NCBI RefSeq assembly: GCF_020283565.1
Contig: NC_060060.1
Coordinates: forward strand, 7,750,001 to 7,814,000
Origin: Trifolium pratense
Lineage: Eukaryota > Streptophyta > Magnoliopsida > Fabales > Fabaceae
DNA: 64,000 bases
Direction: 5' to 3'
The notes under the pieces were generated by a model, which saw only the letters and a program-made list of their open reading frames with translations, was not told the DNA's origin and ran no database searches. Position numbers and translations under genes: made by a program. This document shows positions 46,616 to 57,210 of this stretch, piece by piece (the stretch's first letter is position 1; every line of letters begins with the position of its first letter).

Positions 46616-48296
46616 CTAAATGCAATTTGAATATGAATGTTTTATTCATAACTTGAAGTCGACCCTTGATAATGAATTCCTCATAATGGTAAATTGGGGA
46701 CATGGTTGTGTGCCTTGGGGCCTTCGACGCGAAATTGAATATATGTTCCTCAATGTGCCTGAATTGAGTTTATGTCCCACGATGTCCCTAAAATTGATAG
46801 TCTGAATTCAATTTCAATGTGAATGCTTCATAAATTCACATGTAAATGGAGAAGACCCTTAGTGCCTTAGATGCAAAATTGAATATATGTCTATCGATGC
46901 CCCTTAATTGAGTTTATGTCCCACGATGTCCCTAAAATTGATAGTTTGAATGCAATTTCAATGTGAATGCTTCATAACTTCACGTGTAAGTGGAGAAGAC
47001 CCTTGGTGCCATAGATGCAAAAATGAATATATGTCCCTTGATGTCCCTCAATTTAGTTTATGTCGCAAGATGTCCCTAAAATATAGTCTGAATGCAATTT
47101 CAATGTGATTGCTTCATAACTTCACGTGTAAGTGGAGAAGACCCTTGGTGCCATAGATGCAAAATTGAATTGATGTCCCTATCGAGTTTACGTCCCATGA
47201 TGTCCCTAAAATTGATAGTCTGAATGCAATTTCAATGTGAATGCCATAACTTCATGTGTAAGTGGAGAAGACCCTTGGTGCCTTAGATGCAAAATTGAAT
47301 ATATGTCCCTCGATGTCCCTAAACTGAGTTTATTTCGCACGATTTCCCTAAAATTGATAGTCTGAATGCAATTTCAATGTGAATGCTTCATAACTTCACG
47401 TGTAAGTGAAGAAGGTGTCTTAGATGCAAAATTGAATATATGTCCCTGAATGTCCCTAAAATTGATAGTACGAATGCAATTTCATAACTTCACATGTAAG
47501 TAGAGATGAAGACCCTTGGTGCCTTATATTTAAAATTGATTATATGTACCTATTGAGTTTATGTCCCACGATGTCCCTAAAATTGATAGTCTGAATGCAA
47601 TTTTAATTTGAATGTTTCATAACTTCACGTGTAAGTGGAGAAGACCCTTCCCACGATGTCCCTAAAATTGATAGTCTGAATGCAATTTCAATGTGAATGC
47701 TTAATAAATTCACGTGTAAGTGGAGAAGACCCTTGGTGCCTTAGATGCAAAATTGAATATATGTCCCTCGATGTCCCTAAAATTGATAGTCTGAATGCAA
47801 TTTCAATGTGAATGCTTCATAACTTCACATGTAAGTGGAGAAGGTGCCTTAGATGCAAAATTGAATACCTAAATTGAGTTTATGTCGCACGATGTCCCTA
47901 AAATTGAATCCAATTTCAATGTGAATGCTTCATAACTTTACATGTAAGTAGAGAAGAAGACCCTTGGTGCGTTATATGCAAAATTGATTATATGTACGGA
48001 TTGAGTTTATGTCCCACGATATCCCTAAAATTGATAGTTTGAATGCAATTTTAATGTGAATGCTTCATAACTTCAGGTGTAAGTGGAGAAGACCCTTCCC
48101 ATGATATCCCTAAAATTGATAGTCTGAATGCAATTTCAATGTGAATGCTTCGTAACTTCACGTGTAAGTGGAGAAGACCCTTGGTGCCTTAGATGCAAAA
48201 TTGAATATATGTCCCTCGATGTCCCTAAAATTGATAGTCTGAATGCAATTTCAATGTGGATGCCATAACTTCATGTGTAAGTGGAGAAGACCCTTG
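46616..48296. repeat. Intronic minisatellite, left part
   Basis: More than ten diverged units of about 100-145 bp containing 'gatgtccctaaaattgatag', 'tctgaatgcaatttcaatgt' and 'gtaagtggagaagaccctt'. The array resumes at 55359 beyond the gypsy insertion. Confidence 0.9.
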
Positions 48297-48301
48297 GTGC
48301 A

Positions 48302-48680
48302 TGATAGTTATGACAGATTCTATAAAAGGAAACGTGGGCAAAAGGATAAGAATACAGCAAATCATTCCCTTGTAGGAATGTTTCCTTATTCAGCGAAGGA
48401 GGAGAAAATAGATCTGGATCCAATTGATTAAATAGCAGAATGTTCTCTGTCATTGTTTTTATGCATAGTTTTCTGTAGTCACTACTACTAGGAGAGATTT
48501 GGCCTCTCGAAGTGCCATTCCCTTATTTCAGTACTATTTCTTTCAAAATTTCCCTTTGTACTATCAGCTAGATCCCGTTTGAACTCTAGTTGACAATATT
48601 ATAATAATATTTCCTCAATTTCCCTCTGTTATTACTGTTGATTGCTTTTAATTGTTTTTGATACTGAATTGAACCTATCA
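48302..48680 (+). repeat. Left LTR of gypsy B
   Basis: 379 bp, 'tgatagttatgac' to 'gaacctatca'; ends immediately before the PBS. Confidence 0.85.
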
Positions 48681-48682
48681 AT

Positions 48683-48698
48683 TTGGTATCAAGAGCCT
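48683..48698 (+). promoter_or_regulatory. Primer binding site of gypsy B
   Basis: 'ttggtatcaagagcct', close to the initiator-Met PBS consensus, two bases after the LTR. Confidence 0.8.
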
Positions 48699-50263
48699 TG
48701 GTTCACATTTACATAGTGGCTGGTTTGACGACGGGAAGTATCATGGAGAATCGGGTTGACATTCTGGAACAGAGGATGAATAACATGGAGACGACGGTTG
48801 AACAGATCCGTCAGGCGGTTTCTGAACTGCAAGCTCGTCCTCAGGTCACGTTGGAGCAGATGAGACAGTTGCTGCAAGAGCAACCACGTCGTCATCGTCG
48901 TCATGGACGACCACATGGTGATGAGGAAGGGAGTGACGATAGCGGTGTTTCGGGAGAATCGCGACCACGACACCGACATCAAAACGGTGGAAATGGATCG
49001 GGATTTTTTGGAGGAAGGAGACGTTTGGAGATTCCGGTGTTTAAAGGAGAGGATGCGTATGGGTGGCTGGTTCGAATCGAACGATACTTTCGTTTGAATG
49101 GGGTACGTACCCAGGATAAAGTTGATGCAGTAATTCTGGCCATGGAAGACAAGGCCCTGAACTGGTTCCAATGGTGGGAGGAGCAGACACTGTTACGAAC
49201 TTGGGAGGAATTCAAACAAGCAGTGATTCGTCGTTTCCAACCAGGGTTGATTCAAAACCCTTTAGGACCACTGCTAAGTTTAAGACAAAAGGGGACTGTG
49301 ATGGAGTATAGAGAGAAGTTTGAGATGATGGTAGCACCCTTGCGTAGGGAGGATAGGTTCATGTTGAACTCCATTTTTATTAATGGACTGAAGGAAGAAA
49401 TTCAAGCAGAACTAAAGCTACATGATAGTCATGATCTAGATGCAGTAATGGATCGTGCACTGTTGAGTGAAGAAGAGGAGATTGAGGAGGTAGACGAGGA
49501 ACAGAAGGTGGATGAGAGTGAGATAACTGAATTGAAAACCTTGAAATTATCCCTACAAAGTAAGGAAGGATTCACTTCCAACAAGTCCTTCAAGGTGTGG
49601 GTACAGATTGGTGACAGACAAGTGCTGACCCTCATTGATTCTGGAGCAACAAGCAACTTCATAACTACCAAGCTGGTTGAGGAATTAGGGTTGAACGTGG
49701 TGAACACTCCCACTTATGTGATTGAAGTCGGGAATGGTGAAAAGGTGAGAAATCAAGGAGTATGCGAAGGCCTAAAATTCAAATTACAAGATGTTGAATT
49801 CAGTCAACATTTTTTTATAATGGATTTAGGAGGGTCTGAAATGGTGTTGGGGATGGATTGGTTGGCGAGCTTGGGAAATATTGAAGCTAATTTTGGAAAT
49901 TTGTGCTTGAAATGGATGAAGGATGGTCAGAAGCACTTAATTCAAGGTGACCCTACTATGTGTAATAGGCAGGCTTCTTGGAAAGCTATGATAAAAGCTA
50001 TGTCCAACGATGGAGTGGGATTCTATGTGCATACTGTGGCTGGTAACAGTGGTGAAGGTTCAGATGCTGAGAAATTAGCTGAATGGGACAACATCATTGC
50101 AGAATTTCACGATGTGTTCAACATGCCATCAGGTTTGCCTCCTATCAGAGATTATGACCATGCTATTCAGTTAAAACCTGATGCTGCCATTCCTAATTTA
50201 AGACCCTATAGATATCCTTTCTATCAAAAAAATGAGATTGAAAAGATAGTAAAGGATATGATG

Positions 50264-50411
50264 TGTAGAAAATAATAAGTAAATACTGTTGTTTTTTATT
50301 CCTCAGCTCAAGGCTGGTTTAAATAGGAAGAGTACAAACATAAAAGGAAATAATAGATAAGCTTAGAATCTCCTAGAAATAACAAACTAGGAAACTAAAT
50401 ATTTTCCAACA
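50264..50411 (-). repeat. 3' LTR of copia C
   Basis: 148 bp, same as 54474-54621. The polypurine tract (read on the minus strand 'aacttgaggggggg') is at 50412-50425. Confidence 0.9.
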
Positions 50412-50418
50412 CCCCCCC

Positions 50419-53400
50419 TCAAGTTGGTGCATAGATATCTATCATGCCCAACTTGCCGATCAAATGCTCAAAGGTGGGTCTTGCTAAGCTTTTGGTCAAG
50501 ATATCTGCAGTTTGCTGACTCGAAGTTACAAAAGGTAGACATATGATTCCGGCATCTAACTTCTCTTTTATGAAATGTCGATCGATCTCAATATGCTTGG
50601 TTCTGTCATGTTGAACTGGGTTATGAGCTATGCTAATAGCGGCTTTACTGTCAGAGTATAATTTCAATGGAAGCTCAATTTTCATCTTAAGCTCTTCTAG
50701 GACTCTGTGGATCCATAATCCTTCACAAATACCTTGAGCCATAGCTCTAAACTCAGCTTCTGCACTACTTCTTGCTACAACTCCTTGTTTCTTGCTCCTC
50801 CATGTCACAAGATTACCCCAAACATAGGTACAATATCCGGAGGTTGATCTTCTGTCAGTGACTGAACCTGCCCAATCAGCATCGGTAAAGATAGACACAT
50901 TTCTTTCATTAGTCTTCTTAAAAAATAATCCCTTTCCGGGATTTGCTTTCAAATATCGCAGTATCCTATAGACTGCCTCAAGATGTTCCTCAAAAGGAGA
51001 ATGCATAAACTGACTTACTACACTAACCGAGAAAGCAATGTCAGGTCTAGTGTGTGACAAATAAATCAGTTTCCCAACCAATCTCTGGTACCTTCCAGTA
51101 TCAACAGGAACACTACCTTCTTCCCAAAGTTTTGCATTAGGATCCATGGGAGTATCTGCTGGTCGACATCCACTCATTCCTGTTTCTTTCAATAAATCTA
51201 GAATGTATTTTTGCTGGGAAACTACAATACCATCTTTTGATCGAGCAACCTCCATACCAAGAAAATATCTCATGGATCCCAAGTCCTTGATTTCAAAGTC
51301 TAATGCTAATTTCTCCTTTACTCTTGTCATTTCAACTATATCATCTCCAGTAAGGACGATATCATCAACATAAACAATTAGGACAGCAATTTTTCCATCT
51401 TGGGAGAACTTTGTGAACAAGGTGTGGTCAGCTTGTCCTTGAATGTATCCTTGTTTCTTCATGGAATAAGTGAACTTTTCAAACCAAGCTCTAGGAGACT
51501 GCTTTAATCCATACAAAGACTTATTTAGCTTGCATACATTTAATCCAAACTTGTCTTCAAAGCCAGGAGGAATGTCCATATATACTTCTTCTTCTAAATC
51601 ACCATTGAGAAAAGCATTCTTAACATCCAACTGATGTAGGGGCCAATCTAAGTTAGCAGCAAGAGACAAGAGAATTCTGACAGTGTTCAATTTTGCAACA
51701 GGAGCAAAAGTCTCTGAGTAGTCTATACCATAGGTTTGAGTAAAACCCTTAGCCACCAATCGAGCCTTGTACCTTTCGATTGACCCATCTGAATTATACT
51801 TCACAGTAAACACCCATTTGCATCCAACCGTCTTCTTGCCATCCGGTAGTGTCATAACACTCCAGGTTTTGTTCTTTTCAAGAGCTTTCATCTCCTCAAG
51901 TACAGCTTCCCTCCACTTTGGAACTTCTAGAGCAACCTGTACATTTTTTGGAATCTCTACACTAGACAATTTTGAGGTAAAGGCAGAAAAAGATGAAGAC
52001 AAATTTGAATATGATATAAAATTGGACAATGGGTATTTAGTGCAAGATCTAACAGGTTTTCTAACAGCCACAGGATCATCGATATCAGGATACAAAATAC
52101 GACTCTCAGAAACAGAGATAGACTTACCTTTTCTTTTTTTAGGAAGTTGATCATCCCCCAGTTCAGATTCATGACAGTGTTGAGATGTGGACTCATCACT
52201 TTCTTTGTGATTCTTTCTCACAAAAACCTTTCCTTTCCAAGTCTTGTTTCCTGCTTCAAACCTATTATCTTTATATGACTCATTATTTTGTGGCATTTCA
52301 ATTAGATCATCATTATCATTGTTTTCAAGATTCTCATTGTTTTCTTCATGAGAAAATGTAGGCTCGGATTCACCAAGCTCACTACTCATAACAGGAGTAG
52401 GATTAGATAAAAAATCATGGCCATTTTTCGTTGGTGCAGAAGTATAAGTCTTAGAACTTTGTGATACCGGCAAAGATAAATTATTAAAAAAACTCATGTC
52501 CTCAGTTTGAAACGAGTTAAAAAAACTCATGTCCTCAATTTGAGACGAATCTTCATTTAAATTTCCCCCCTGAAGATGCGTGTCAAAAAAAGGTTTGTTT
52601 TCAAAGAATGTAACATCCATGGTGACAAACATTTTCTGGTTTTTTGGATCAAAACATTTATATCCCTTCTGGGTTGGAGAATACCCAACAAAAACACATT
52701 TTATAGCACGCGGTTCGAGTTTGCTAATATTCTTATGTTCATGAACAAATGCAGTGCAACCAAAGATTTTTAAGGTCAAATCGTTTGAAACACGATCATT
52801 AGGAAAACATTCTTTGAAAATATGAATTGGAGTTTTAAAATTAAGAACTTTGGAGGGCACTCTGTTAATTAAGTATGCAGCAGTTAAAACTGCTTCACCC
52901 CACAAATAATTTGGTACTTTACTTGCGAAAAGTAAAGCTCTAGCCACCTCCAACAAGTGCCTATTTTTTCTTTCTGCAACTCCATTTTGTTGGGGAGTGT
53001 TAGGACATGAACTTTGATGCACAATTCCATTTTCACGAAAAAAATCACTCAACATTGTGTTAAAATATTCTTTGCCGTTATCACTTCTAAATACTTGAAT
53101 ATTTGTTTGAAATTGATTTTGCACCATTTTAACAAAATCTTTTACGGTCTGACAAACGTCAGATTTCCCTTTTAACAAGTACACCCAACTAACTCTTGAG
53201 TGATCATCTATAAATGTGATAAACCATTTTTTATGAGAAAGTGTACTCGTTCGGTTAGGGCCCCAAACATCACTGTGAATAACAGAAAAAGGTTTTGATG
53301 GTTTGTAGGGCTGTAATGGAAAATGAGAACGATGATGTTTTGCAAATTCACATGCTTCACATTTAAACAAAGATAAATCCTTATTACGAAATAACTCAGG

Positions 53401-54381
53401 AAATAAGTGTTTTAAATAAGGAAAACTAGGATGACCTAATCGTGAATGCCATAACATAACATCATCATTATTATTATTCAAAACTAAAAAAGATTCAAAG
53501 CATGAACTTATTGGTTTGGAAGGTAGTTGTGATTCAGGTTCAATGTCGAAGTAGTAGAGTCCTCCACTCTCCTTAGCACTACCAATCATCTTCCCCGAGT
53601 TCAAATCCTGAAAAACACAATGAGTACGGAAAAAATTAGTTTGACAATTTCTATCTTGGGCTAATTTACTGACAGACATGAGACTACAAGATAGATTTGG
53701 GACATGAAGAACATCTTTAAGGGTTAGACTTGGAGACAACACAACCGAACCTTTACCCGCAATGGCTGAAAAGGATCCATCCGCAATTTTTATTTTATGG
53801 TTACCTGCACATGGACTATAAGAAGAAAACAGAGTAGAATCACCAGTCATGTGATCACTTGCACCCGAATCTACTATCCAAGCACGACTAGGACTGACAC
53901 TAAAAAGGGCAGAAGTACCTTTGGGGGCAACAGAGCCAGAAAGAGTGTTAGATTCAAGAATTTTGTACAGTCTGTCTAGTTGTTCCATCATGAATGAAAG
54001 CTGAATTGAAGAAGACTGATGCTCTTGATCAGAATTACTGGCTTGGAATGTATGACCCTCACCTCCACCTTTGTTCTTCTGATTTGAAGGTCGCGGAAGA
54101 CCATGTAATTTCCAACATTGAAAAATAGTATGTCCCAAACGATGACAATATTTGCATTCACGACGGTATTTGAAAGTGGATGATCGTCGTCGAGAATAAA
54201 AAAACGTCATAATTAATAATCTTAGCCAAGGAGTACCGGAAGCAGCAAAGAAAAGTAACGCCGATGAACAGTACTCGTGAACAGTAATCACGTGAACAGT
54301 ATGTATGAACAGTGCCTCCGATGAACAGTATTTTAAATGAACAGTGCGCGTGAACAGTACCACGTGTGAACAGTGCCGCAC
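50419..54381 (-). CDS. Copia C pol polyprotein, intact frame
   Basis: One open frame of about 1320 codons. Its first codon is GTG; the first ATG is near codon 59. Codons 1-58 come from the leader repeats. Order: CCHC knuckle C76-C79-H84-C89; protease 'AWIVDSGASDHMTG' around 167-180; GAG-pre-integrase 'LWHSRLGHPSFPYL'; integrase core 'HSDVWGPNRTS' and 'SDNGKEYF' with 'NTPQQNGVAERKNRHLLEVA'; RT 'LHQLDVKNAFLNGDLEEEVY' and catalytic 'YVDD'; RNase H 'TDADWAG' and 'RSSAEAEFRAMA'. It ends ten bases from the PPT. The N-terminal gag domain is missing, so capsid must come from another copy. No inactivating change was seen in pol. Confidence 0.95.
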   Translation of the reverse strand: MRHCSHVVLFTRTVHLKYCSSEALFIHTVHVITVHEYCSSALLFFAASGTPWLRLLIMTFFYSRRRSSTFKYRRECKYCHRLGHTIFQCWKLHGLPRPSNQKNKGGGEGHTFQASNSDQEHQSSSIQLSFMMEQLDRLYKILESNTLSGSVAPKGTSALFSVSPSRAWIVDSGASDHMTGDSTLFSSYSPCAGNHKIKIADGSFSAIAGKGSVVLSPSLTLKDVLHVPNLSCSLMSVSKLAQDRNCQTNFFRTHCVFQDLNSGKMIGSAKESGGLYYFDIEPESQLPSKPISSCFESFLVLNNNNDDVMLWHSRLGHPSFPYLKHLFPELFRNKDLSLFKCEACEFAKHHRSHFPLQPYKPSKPFSVIHSDVWGPNRTSTLSHKKWFITFIDDHSRVSWVYLLKGKSDVCQTVKDFVKMVQNQFQTNIQVFRSDNGKEYFNTMLSDFFRENGIVHQSSCPNTPQQNGVAERKNRHLLEVARALLFASKVPNYLWGEAVLTAAYLINRVPSKVLNFKTPIHIFKECFPNDRVSNDLTLKIFGCTAFVHEHKNISKLEPRAIKCVFVGYSPTQKGYKCFDPKNQKMFVTMDVTFFENKPFFDTHLQGGNLNEDSSQIEDMSFFNSFQTEDMSFFNNLSLPVSQSSKTYTSAPTKNGHDFLSNPTPVMSSELGESEPTFSHEENNENLENNDNDDLIEMPQNNESYKDNRFEAGNKTWKGKVFVRKNHKESDESTSQHCHESELGDDQLPKKRKGKSISVSESRILYPDIDDPVAVRKPVRSCTKYPLSNFISYSNLSSSFSAFTSKLSSVEIPKNVQVALEVPKWREAVLEEMKALEKNKTWSVMTLPDGKKTVGCKWVFTVKYNSDGSIERYKARLVAKGFTQTYGIDYSETFAPVAKLNTVRILLSLAANLDWPLHQLDVKNAFLNGDLEEEVYMDIPPGFEDKFGLNVCKLNKSLYGLKQSPRAWFEKFTYSMKKQGYIQGQADHTLFTKFSQDGKIAVLIVYVDDIVLTGDDIVEMTRVKEKLALDFEIKDLGSMRYFLGMEVARSKDGIVVSQQKYILDLLKETGMSGCRPADTPMDPNAKLWEEGSVPVDTGRYQRLVGKLIYLSHTRPDIAFSVSVVSQFMHSPFEEHLEAVYRILRYLKANPGKGLFFKKTNERNVSIFTDADWAGSVTDRRSTSGYCTYVWGNLVTWRSKKQGVVARSSAEAEFRAMAQGICEGLWIHRVLEELKMKIELPLKLYSDSKAAISIAHNPVQHDRTKHIEIDRHFIKEKLDAGIICLPFVTSSQQTADILTKSLARPTFEHLIGKLGMIDIYAPT
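54264..54374. repeat. Leader array of eight 'tgaacagt' units in copia C
   Basis: Eight copies of tgaacagt (minus strand actgttca), spaced by 5-10 bp, often followed or preceded by 'cgtg'. It lies between PBS and pol, where gag would normally start. Confidence 0.9.
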
Positions 54382-54460
54382 ACAAAATCAGTCGTCGTGG
54401 TCAGATTGTAAACACGACGGCGGCTAGGGTTTTGCGGAAGCGAGACCCCCAAAATTGGGA

Positions 54461-54473
54461 GCTCTCGATACCA
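54461..54473 (-). promoter_or_regulatory. Primer binding site of copia C
   Basis: The minus strand reads 'tggtatcgagagc' immediately after the 5' LTR, matching the initiator-Met PBS with one change. Confidence 0.85.
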
Positions 54474-54621
54474 TGTAGAAAATAATAAGTAAATACTGTT
54501 GTTTTTTATTCCTCAGCTCAAGGCTGGTTTAAATAGGAAGAGTACAAACATAAAAGGAAATAATAGATAAGCTTAGAATCTCCTAGAAATAACAAACTAG
54601 GAAACTAAATATTTTCCAACA
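54474..54621 (-). repeat. 5' LTR of copia C
   Basis: 148 bp; identical by eye to 50264-50411, hence a recent insertion. Confidence 0.9.
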
Positions 54622-55111
54622 TGATGCAAGCAGGGATAGTGAGACACAGTACAAGCCCTTTTTCAAGCCCAGTTTTGCTTGTTAAAAAGAAGGATGGAGG
54701 GTGGAGATTTTGTACTGATTACAGGGCTTTAAATAAGGTGACTATTCCAAACAAATTTCCTATTCCTATTATTGAAGAGTTGCTGGATGAACTGGGGGGA
54801 GCTGTAATTTTCTCAAAATTAGATTTAAAATCAGGCTATCATCAAATCAGAATGAGGGAGGAAGACATAGCTAAAACTGCCTTTCGGACTCATGAAGGTC
54901 ACTATGAGTATTTGGTCATGCCTTTTGGCTTAACCAATGCTCCTTCAACCTTTCAGGCCTTAATGAATGAAGTATTGAGACCCTATTTGAGGAAATTTTG
55001 TCTAGTGTTTTTTGATGACATACTTATTTACAGTAAGAGTAAGGAAGATCATCAGACTCACTTGAGGGAAATTCTGTTGGTTTTAAGAAAACACCAGCTG
55101 TTTGCTAACAA

Positions 55112-55353
55112 AAAGAAATAGTACTGAAATAAGGGAATGGCACTTCGAGAGGCCAAATCTCTCCTAGTAGTAGTGACTACAGAAAACTATGCATAAAAAC
55201 AATGACAGAGAACATTCTGCTATTTAATCAATTGGATCCAGATCTATTTTCTCCTCCTTCGCTGAATAAGGAAACATTCCTACAAGGGAATGATTTGCTG
55301 TATTCTTATCCTTTTGCCCACGTTTCCTTTTATAGAATCTGTCATAACTATCA
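55112..55353 (-). repeat. Inverted partial LTR (242 bp) of gypsy B
   Basis: Reverse complement of 48302-48543, same length and identical by eye. The inner junction shares 'aaagaaat' between the RT reading (AACAAAAAGAAATG in related elements) and the LTR complement. Confidence 0.9.
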
Positions 55354-55358
55354 GTGCA

Positions 55359-55660
55359 TTAGATGCAAAATTGAATATGTGTCCCTCGATGTCCCTAAAT
55401 ATAGTTTATTTTGAACGATGTCCCTAAAATTGACAGTCCGAGTGCAATTTCAATGTGAATGCTTCATAACTTCACATGTTAGTGGAGAAGGTGCCTTAGA
55501 TGCAAAATTGAATATATGTCCCTGAATGTCCCTAAATTGAGTTTATGTCCCACGATGTCCCTAAAATTGATAGTCTGGATGCAATTTCAATGTGAATGCT
55601 TCATAACTTCATATGTAATTTGAGAAGACCCTTGGCTCCTTAGATGCAAAATTGATACTC
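55359..55660. repeat. Intronic minisatellite, right part
   Basis: Continues the units of 46616-48296 after the gypsy insertion ('gatgtccctaaaattga', 'gaatgcttcataacttca'). Confidence 0.9.
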
Positions 55661-55729
55661 TTTTTCTTTCTTACTTTGTTTTTTTTTTCTCTGTATCTGT
55701 GAACGAATGTGTGACTTTGTTCCTTTTAG

Positions 55730-57036
55730 GTTGAAATTTTTGGGTCTTCCAAGACAGGGCTGTACCTTCCATTTAGTGATATATTGATGTAAGTCATCCT
55801 TTTAATATTGTGATGCTTAACTAAGGTGAACCTTTAGGATTGATTGATATATACACTGTTATCATCAAATCTTTTTTGGCTGCAGGTCGTGATTCTGAAA
55901 TCAGGCTTACCGAATCCGCAGATTGGTTTGATTGCAATTTCTAGATCATTGTCACAGAGAAATATGGCAAAAAAGATACAGGTCTGATCTGGTTACTCAA
56001 ATATCTGTTTTTTGGTTGCCAATATAAAGTGTTTATTCAAAATTTTAAGTGTCCTGTGTTTTGCTTGTGAATGTCTTTTAGGTCATCGGAAAGCCTCGCG
56101 TGCCAATTTTTAAATTCGTTGAAAAGAAGAGTGGTCTTTCCTTTGATATAAGGTTTGACGACATTCTCCTCTTTGATTTTTGGTTGCTAGATTTTTGTTT
56201 CACACTTTTCCTTGATTGTTATACGCTTATTGCTCATGCCACTTAATGATGTTAATGTTATCATAATGTTTTGGCTTACTGGTAATTTATTTATATAATT
56301 GTATATGATATTAGATGTTGGATGAAGTATTTGACTTGAACCTCTTTGCATATGTTGATTTTTTATGATTTTCTGTATTTGCACAAACTACTGAATTTAT
56401 GATTTTCTGTATTTGCGCAAACTACTAAAAAATACACGATGGCTTTTAATTTATTGTTTGTGTATTAGGGAGTGGGGTTATTTTGCAGTACCATATGCAA
56501 TGTGTCATGGGAAAATTTCTTTGACATGATATATAATATGCACCATATGAAGTCATTTTTGTGCTTGTTCATTAATTTTTCTTTGGTGTACATATAAATT
56601 CTGCTTAACTCTCTGTTTTTTGTATTTCCATTGGGAGGCCATTTGTTGTTTTTCTTTCATCATGCATTTATTTTTCTTATCAAGTAGGTAAATAGTTACA
56701 GAACATAGACTTATAATGCAATACAACCATACTATTATTAATTTCACACCATTAAATTTTAACATTAGTAGTCACTACATATTAAAGCAAGTTGCAATTA
56801 CATTATTCTTCTTATACTATCACAAGATATGCACCGGTCGTCACATGTCTCAATGTCTGATTGTTGTGTTCTTGCTCAAATTTGTCTGCATAAAAACAAG
56901 TTTAACCTATTTCAGTGGTATGTTTTCTTTTCTTTTCCAAAACCTCAATATCACTAATCCATTGTGGAATTATATGCTTCTTTTCTTCTTCAGTTTTGAC
57001 ATAGAGAATGGACCTAAGGCTTCCGAGTATATTCAG
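55730..57036 (+). pseudogene. TRF4/5-like nucleotidyltransferase, catalytic exons (fragment B)
   Basis: Exons: 55730-55788 'VEIFGSSKTGLYLPFSD', 55886-55981 'VVILKSGLPNPQIGL' ... 'SLSQRNMAKKIQ', 56082-56152 'VIGKPRVPIFKFVEKKSGL', 56994-57036 'FDIENGPKASEYIQ'. Together they form the nucleotidyltransferase core of a TRF4-like poly(A) polymerase, with the G-S motif, the DxD site and the third Asp region (FDI). The DxD site is split by an intron, and two extra bases (GATATATTGAT where GATATTGAT is expected) shift the frame there. After the last exon the intron duplicates that of fragment A, then gypsy D interrupts. Confidence 0.85.
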
Positions 57037-57210
57037 GTTTGCTTTTATTATTTCCACTACTTAGTCTCAAGATTCATTTTTCTATAATTTGATCAATTTA
57101 CAAATTCTAATACATCCGATTAATTTATATAAGTTTTGTTTAAATTCTCTTGTAAATAAATAATGGAAGAAAATGATTCTTTGAAATTCTTAGATATGTG
57201 GTTGGCATTA

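Larger units (their letters stand above)
50264..54621 (-). mobile_element. Ty1/copia element C, young, lacking gag core
   Basis: Two 148 bp LTRs (50264-50411 and 54474-54621), identical by eye, with TGTTGG...TCTACA ends on the minus strand. 5 bp duplication 'tgatg' at 50259-50263 and 54622-54626. PBS next to the right LTR and PPT next to the left. Inserted into the RT of gypsy B, so younger than it. Confidence 0.95.
48743..55121 (+). pseudogene. Gypsy B gag-protease-RT, interrupted and 3'-truncated
   Basis: ATG at 48743 ('MENRVDILEQRMNNMETTVE', coiled coil). Retrotransposon gag domain ('WWEEQTLLRTWEEFKQAVIR' region). No CCHC knuckle seen. Aspartic protease 'LIDSGATSNFI' near 49633. The frame is open to 50263, where copia C is inserted; after it the same frame resumes at 54627 with '[20 protein letters not shown]', '[15 protein letters not shown]' and 'FFDDILIYS' (both catalytic Asp motifs). 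The frame ends at 55119-55121, a few codons after 'HQLFANKKK', exactly where the inverted LTR begins. Without the copia insert it would be one open frame of about 675 codons with no RNase H or integrase. Confidence 0.9.
48302..55353 (+). mobile_element. Ty3/gypsy element B with an inverted partial LTR at its right end
   Basis: Left LTR 48302-48680 (TGATAG...CTATCA), PBS, gag, protease and half of RT in one frame. It then switches at 55112 into the reverse complement of LTR bases 48302-48543, ending at 55353. The 5 bp duplication 'gtgca' flanks it perfectly (48297-48301 and 55354-55358). RNase H, integrase and a normal 3' LTR are absent. Inserted in the minisatellite; carries copia C. Confidence 0.9.

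Noticed and set aside
46616..48296. Regular repeats that could suggest a CRISPR array
   Set aside because: The units are long, diverged and contiguous without unique spacers, and the context is a plant genome. It is a minisatellite.
48683..48742. Upstream start for gypsy B gag
   Set aside because: The open frame begins inside the PBS; ATG at 48743 starts the coiled-coil gag and is the better start.
48302..55353. DNA transposon with 242 bp terminal inverted repeats
   Set aside because: The ends suggest it, but the left one is a full LTR followed by PBS and gag, and the duplication is 5 bp. It is a rearranged LTR element.
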